Below, in pieces: positions 61,401-64,000 of a stretch of 64,000 bases of DNA (positions are counted from its first letter, which is position 1; each line of letters opens with the position of its first letter). A program made the translations under genes and the position numbers. This DNA is from Stichopus chloronotus (lineage: Eukaryota > Echinodermata > Holothuroidea > Aspidochirotida > Stichopodidae), in assembly GCA_021234535.1 (NCBI GenBank), contig CM037843.1:36333200-36397199 (forward strand), given 5' to 3'. The notes beneath the pieces were generated by a model. That model made no database searches, had not been told where the DNA came from, and worked only from the letters and a program-made list of their open reading frames with translations.

Positions 61401-63306
61401 ACACGATAATCATTCTCCATTTCTATATTTGACAAATTTAGCTTGTGGTGAGCTTTGCCAGATTTTTCAACTCAATTTGTTATAACTTGGAGGTAGAGAA
61501 ACTGAAAAAAGTCCTGGTCAGCTGACATTCAAGTACTGATAATAAAAATGCCTGACTTTGAACAGCAGTCATGTGTGATTTTGACCAAATAGAAAACCTC
61601 AACCAGAGAAGCTTACACTATTTACATGGTGTGAGCAAAGATGGTTTGAGCAGAGATGTTTCTTTAAAATCTGCAACAAAAATATTTTCAACTAGACAGT
61701 ACTGCTGCAGTCACACAAATTTAATGACTATTACTACTGTTACAAAGGAATCAACCTTACCAGTTAGAGCCATTGTTAGAGCCATTGAAATATATAAACT
61801 AGAATGACATCAGGGCCTCGAGCAATGTCAAGTGAAGGACAAATCCTCAGGCCATACGTACATATGTTACATATATGTTTTTATACATCATGTATGCTTT
61901 GATTTAGCCTTCTTTTGCATGGTCTTCTCACTAGTGTCAGGGTGGGGTGGGTGGATCAGTTTGGGCTTTTGTTAGGGTGGGCTGCCTTTTTTTTTTTTAT
62001 AGGGAGTGCCCATTGTCATACCTCTTGGGGATTTTGTGTACTCCCTTTTGCATTATGTACAGTAATCTTTGTGTATATGCTCTTTCTTATTATACCCATG
62101 CATGAACAATAAACTGAACGAAACATATGTAGAGGAAGCAGAAGTGTTTAGGCTCTAATACAGAGCAAGGACGCCACAAAGTTCTGTTCAGCTTCATCAG
62201 TGTGTGAATAGCAAGAATCTTGGACAAAATACCTTGGGACACCCCGCTCCCCCACAACTGCAGCTTCTGGCTTATTTCTACATAATGTAGAAGCACCTTA
62301 GTTTTCCAAGGTATCTGCTATTTCTATGAACACTTGTTCATCTAATTAATATTAATTCAAGTTCAGGGCAAAAAACATTTGTTGGATGCATACCACAGAT
62401 CTTTCTGACTCATGCAAGGTTACCAGAAACAGATGGTTTTGATTTCAGTAAGTTTAAAGCACATGAATGTTATATCCTGTAAAAAATGTTAATTACATTG
62501 AGTCTTGAATTTCTACCTATGAAATAGCCTAATGTTAAAAAAAAAATAGCTGATGTTGTTTATGTTAGGCTACAAAACAAACATTTCACAAAATGTGGTA
62601 AAGACAGGAGAAACAGCATTTTCAGTTAACATTGGAAGCATTTTCTCATACCAGTGCTTACAGGACATACACAAAGCATTCCCAGAGGGTTACTTCCTGG
62701 ACCGCCACCAGGGCATTGTTCCTAAACTTCACCAAGGGCTCTTGTGCAAGCCTCTGGACCCCTCTAGAAGTGGATGGTTTCCCTGTCTCCAGCCCAGCAC
62801 GAAAATTTGTGTAGGCCTTGCTACAACCCTGCTGTGGGTGCACCCAATATTCCCAAGGTTCTTTTTTCCCAGGGTTGATGGGAGTAGGGCACAAGAACTG
62901 GGGCAGACAGACATCTCTGGCTTATGTAGTAGATGTCACCTATTTCTGGCACATTGGGTTCAGAGCTATGGCATCCAAAGTACTGGGGTACTTTATGCAA
63001 AGACAAAAAAAAACACGAAAAAACATAAATTAACCGTCATTAAAGGTATTTATTCATTTAATTACTAGCTTTGCTTCTTGTTCTCAGAACTACATGCATT
63101 TCCACGAAAACCTCACTAAAATTGTTCAATTTGTTTTCTCAAAAAAAAAACAAAAAGAGTTGATATCCTTACCCCCTCCAAATTTTGTTTAATTTCCTCT
63201 TCTTTAAGAAAGAATGTTATATCTTAACCCCTTCAAATTTGCTTTTCTTAATGAAGAAAAATATCTTTTCCTAAGTCCTAAGTTTCCCAATAAGGTACAT
63301 AAACAG
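58488..63306. other. No gene firmly supported; possible site of TMEM87 5' exon
   Basis: Holds diverged plus-strand fragments. One at 59046-59360 reads LVKFYMREVCVMTLRRK...KMDKIIYQPKKTVEKI, reminiscent of a YPGEV-type domain seen in transposon-linked proteins. A 171-codon plus frame at 62553-63068 overlaps open minus frames. No signal-peptide exon leading into GKYYHAV was found on the minus strand. Confidence 0.3.
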
Positions 63307-63750
63307 TTAAAATAAAGGCTTAAACTGGTCGTCCCGTCTGTTTCTCCAGTTGTGGACTCCTATGACCTCTGTTGATGGTTGGTGCTGCAGGTTGTGCCCG
63401 TGGGTAGTGGTAGGTCGACTCCCAAACCAGAAAGCCTGCAAGTGCAAATACGTAACAATTACACACCAGCTATAAAGTCTTATACAAATTTCCACGATTT
63501 CCACTTTCCCCAAAGTAAGATTTGTCTTACTACCTTATAGACCCAAATACAGTTAACATCACATTCCCCAATCTAGTTATCACTCAAACTTGGAACATTT
63601 TACAACTTTTTTAAGCATAGAAACGTCCTCTGTAAATTCTACTCAATACAACACATCAATTTACTCAGTAAAACGCTTTTTTTTGGCTTCTCTCAAAGAC
63701 ACACGAAACACCCCTATTTCTATTCTTAAGAAAATAAAAGTTCTTACCAT
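63307..63750 (-). CDS. Candidate 43-residue gene with intron after the ATG
   Basis: On the minus strand an ATG at 63748-63750 is followed directly by a donor (GTAAGAAC). A 312 bp intron ends ACTTGCAG, and the next exon (63307-63435) reads AFWFGSRPTTTHGHNLQHQP and then VHNWRNRRDDQFKPLF to TAA. A TATA-like AATAAATAG lies near 63840, about 90 bp upstream of the ATG. A short upstream frame (MEPGA) precedes it. No signal peptide or membrane helix; family not recognised. Could equally be an untranslated RNA or chance. Confidence 0.28.
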
Positions 63751-63837
63751 ATAATGGCTTTGCAGGTTGAGTAGTGAGTACAGTACAGGTAGGATGATAG
63801 CTAGTCACGCTCCTGGCTCCATGCAGTGCAAGCCACT

Positions 63838-63846
63838 ATTTATTCT
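63838..63846 (-). promoter_or_regulatory. Possible TATA-like box
   Basis: AATAAATAG on the minus strand in a GC-richer context, about 90 bp upstream of the candidate ATG at 63750. Weak evidence from position alone. Confidence 0.2.
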
Positions 63847-64000
63847 CCTTCCTACAGGCTGAAGCACGAAGTTCCTATCTCTCTCTGCTAAATTGGGAAA
63901 ACCTCACACCGAAGGCAGAATAATATTTTAATGTGCACACGCTAGCTAACTACCAGCTTACCCTCTTCGAAGTCTGAGTCTGTACTGCCCAATAGCACTC

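Noticed and set aside
62553..63068. 171-codon plus-strand open frame as a gene
   Set aside because: The longest plus frame in the area, but minus frames are equally open over it and no domain is visible. Possibly transposon-derived.

Overview
The window is eukaryotic, from an AT-rich, intron-rich and repeat-rich animal genome. Coding signal is confined to short exons with GT-AG borders (one pair AT-AC), and most bases are introns and transposon-derived repeats. Protein matches and repeat style suggest an invertebrate deuterostome, possibly an echinoderm. That is inference only; no species marker was seen.

Layout. Positions 1-1149 hold the 5' part of a minus-strand STYX-like pseudophosphatase gene whose main domain lies left of the window. 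An unrecognised plus-strand exon candidate sits at 2685-2897. About 3-14.5 kb has no gene I can support; it holds low-complexity DNA, a hAT-like MITE (10113-10554) and one inverted copy of the main repeat family. From 14514 to at least 58487 one large minus-strand gene, a TMEM87-family Golgi seven-transmembrane protein, spans about 44 kb. I could assemble 25 exons in consistent reading phase, from the lumenal domain through seven membrane segments to the stop codon. The signal-peptide exon was not found. Right of it are transposon-like remnants and, at 63307-63750, a possible 43-residue gene with an intron right after its ATG.

Two points about the TMEM87 gene stand out. Between the two halves of the lumenal domain lie eleven candidate microexons (12-42 bp). 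All are phase 0 and a multiple of 3 long. They encode short hydrophilic, mostly acidic peptides (103 residues in all), and several sit in visibly duplicated 0.4-0.5 kb blocks, including an exact-period (480 bp) triplication. The array looks able to generate many in-frame isoforms. Separately, the intron between membrane segment 5 and the next loop begins ATATCCTTTT and ends in AC, with a near-consensus U12 branch site, so it is a minor-spliceosome AT-AC intron; only this reading keeps frame and family alignment.

Repeats. A dispersed family built of ~145 bp tandem units fills much of the TMEM87 introns (24.1-26.6, 27.9-28.9, 30.1-32.6, 38.6-40.4, 51.4-51.8, 55.1-55.8, 56.7-57.4 kb). Complete copies start with a hairpin, carry a CA-rich tract and end in a second hairpin. 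The core of the unit is TGACCT-N4-TGACCT-N4-TGACCT-N1-TGACCT, that is, nuclear-receptor half-sites arranged DR4-DR4-DR1. Other mobile DNA: CR1/L2-like LINE remnants on both strands, two fragments of a DIRS-like retroelement, a foldback element, and minisatellites, one of them interrupted by a 1.4 kb repeat insertion.
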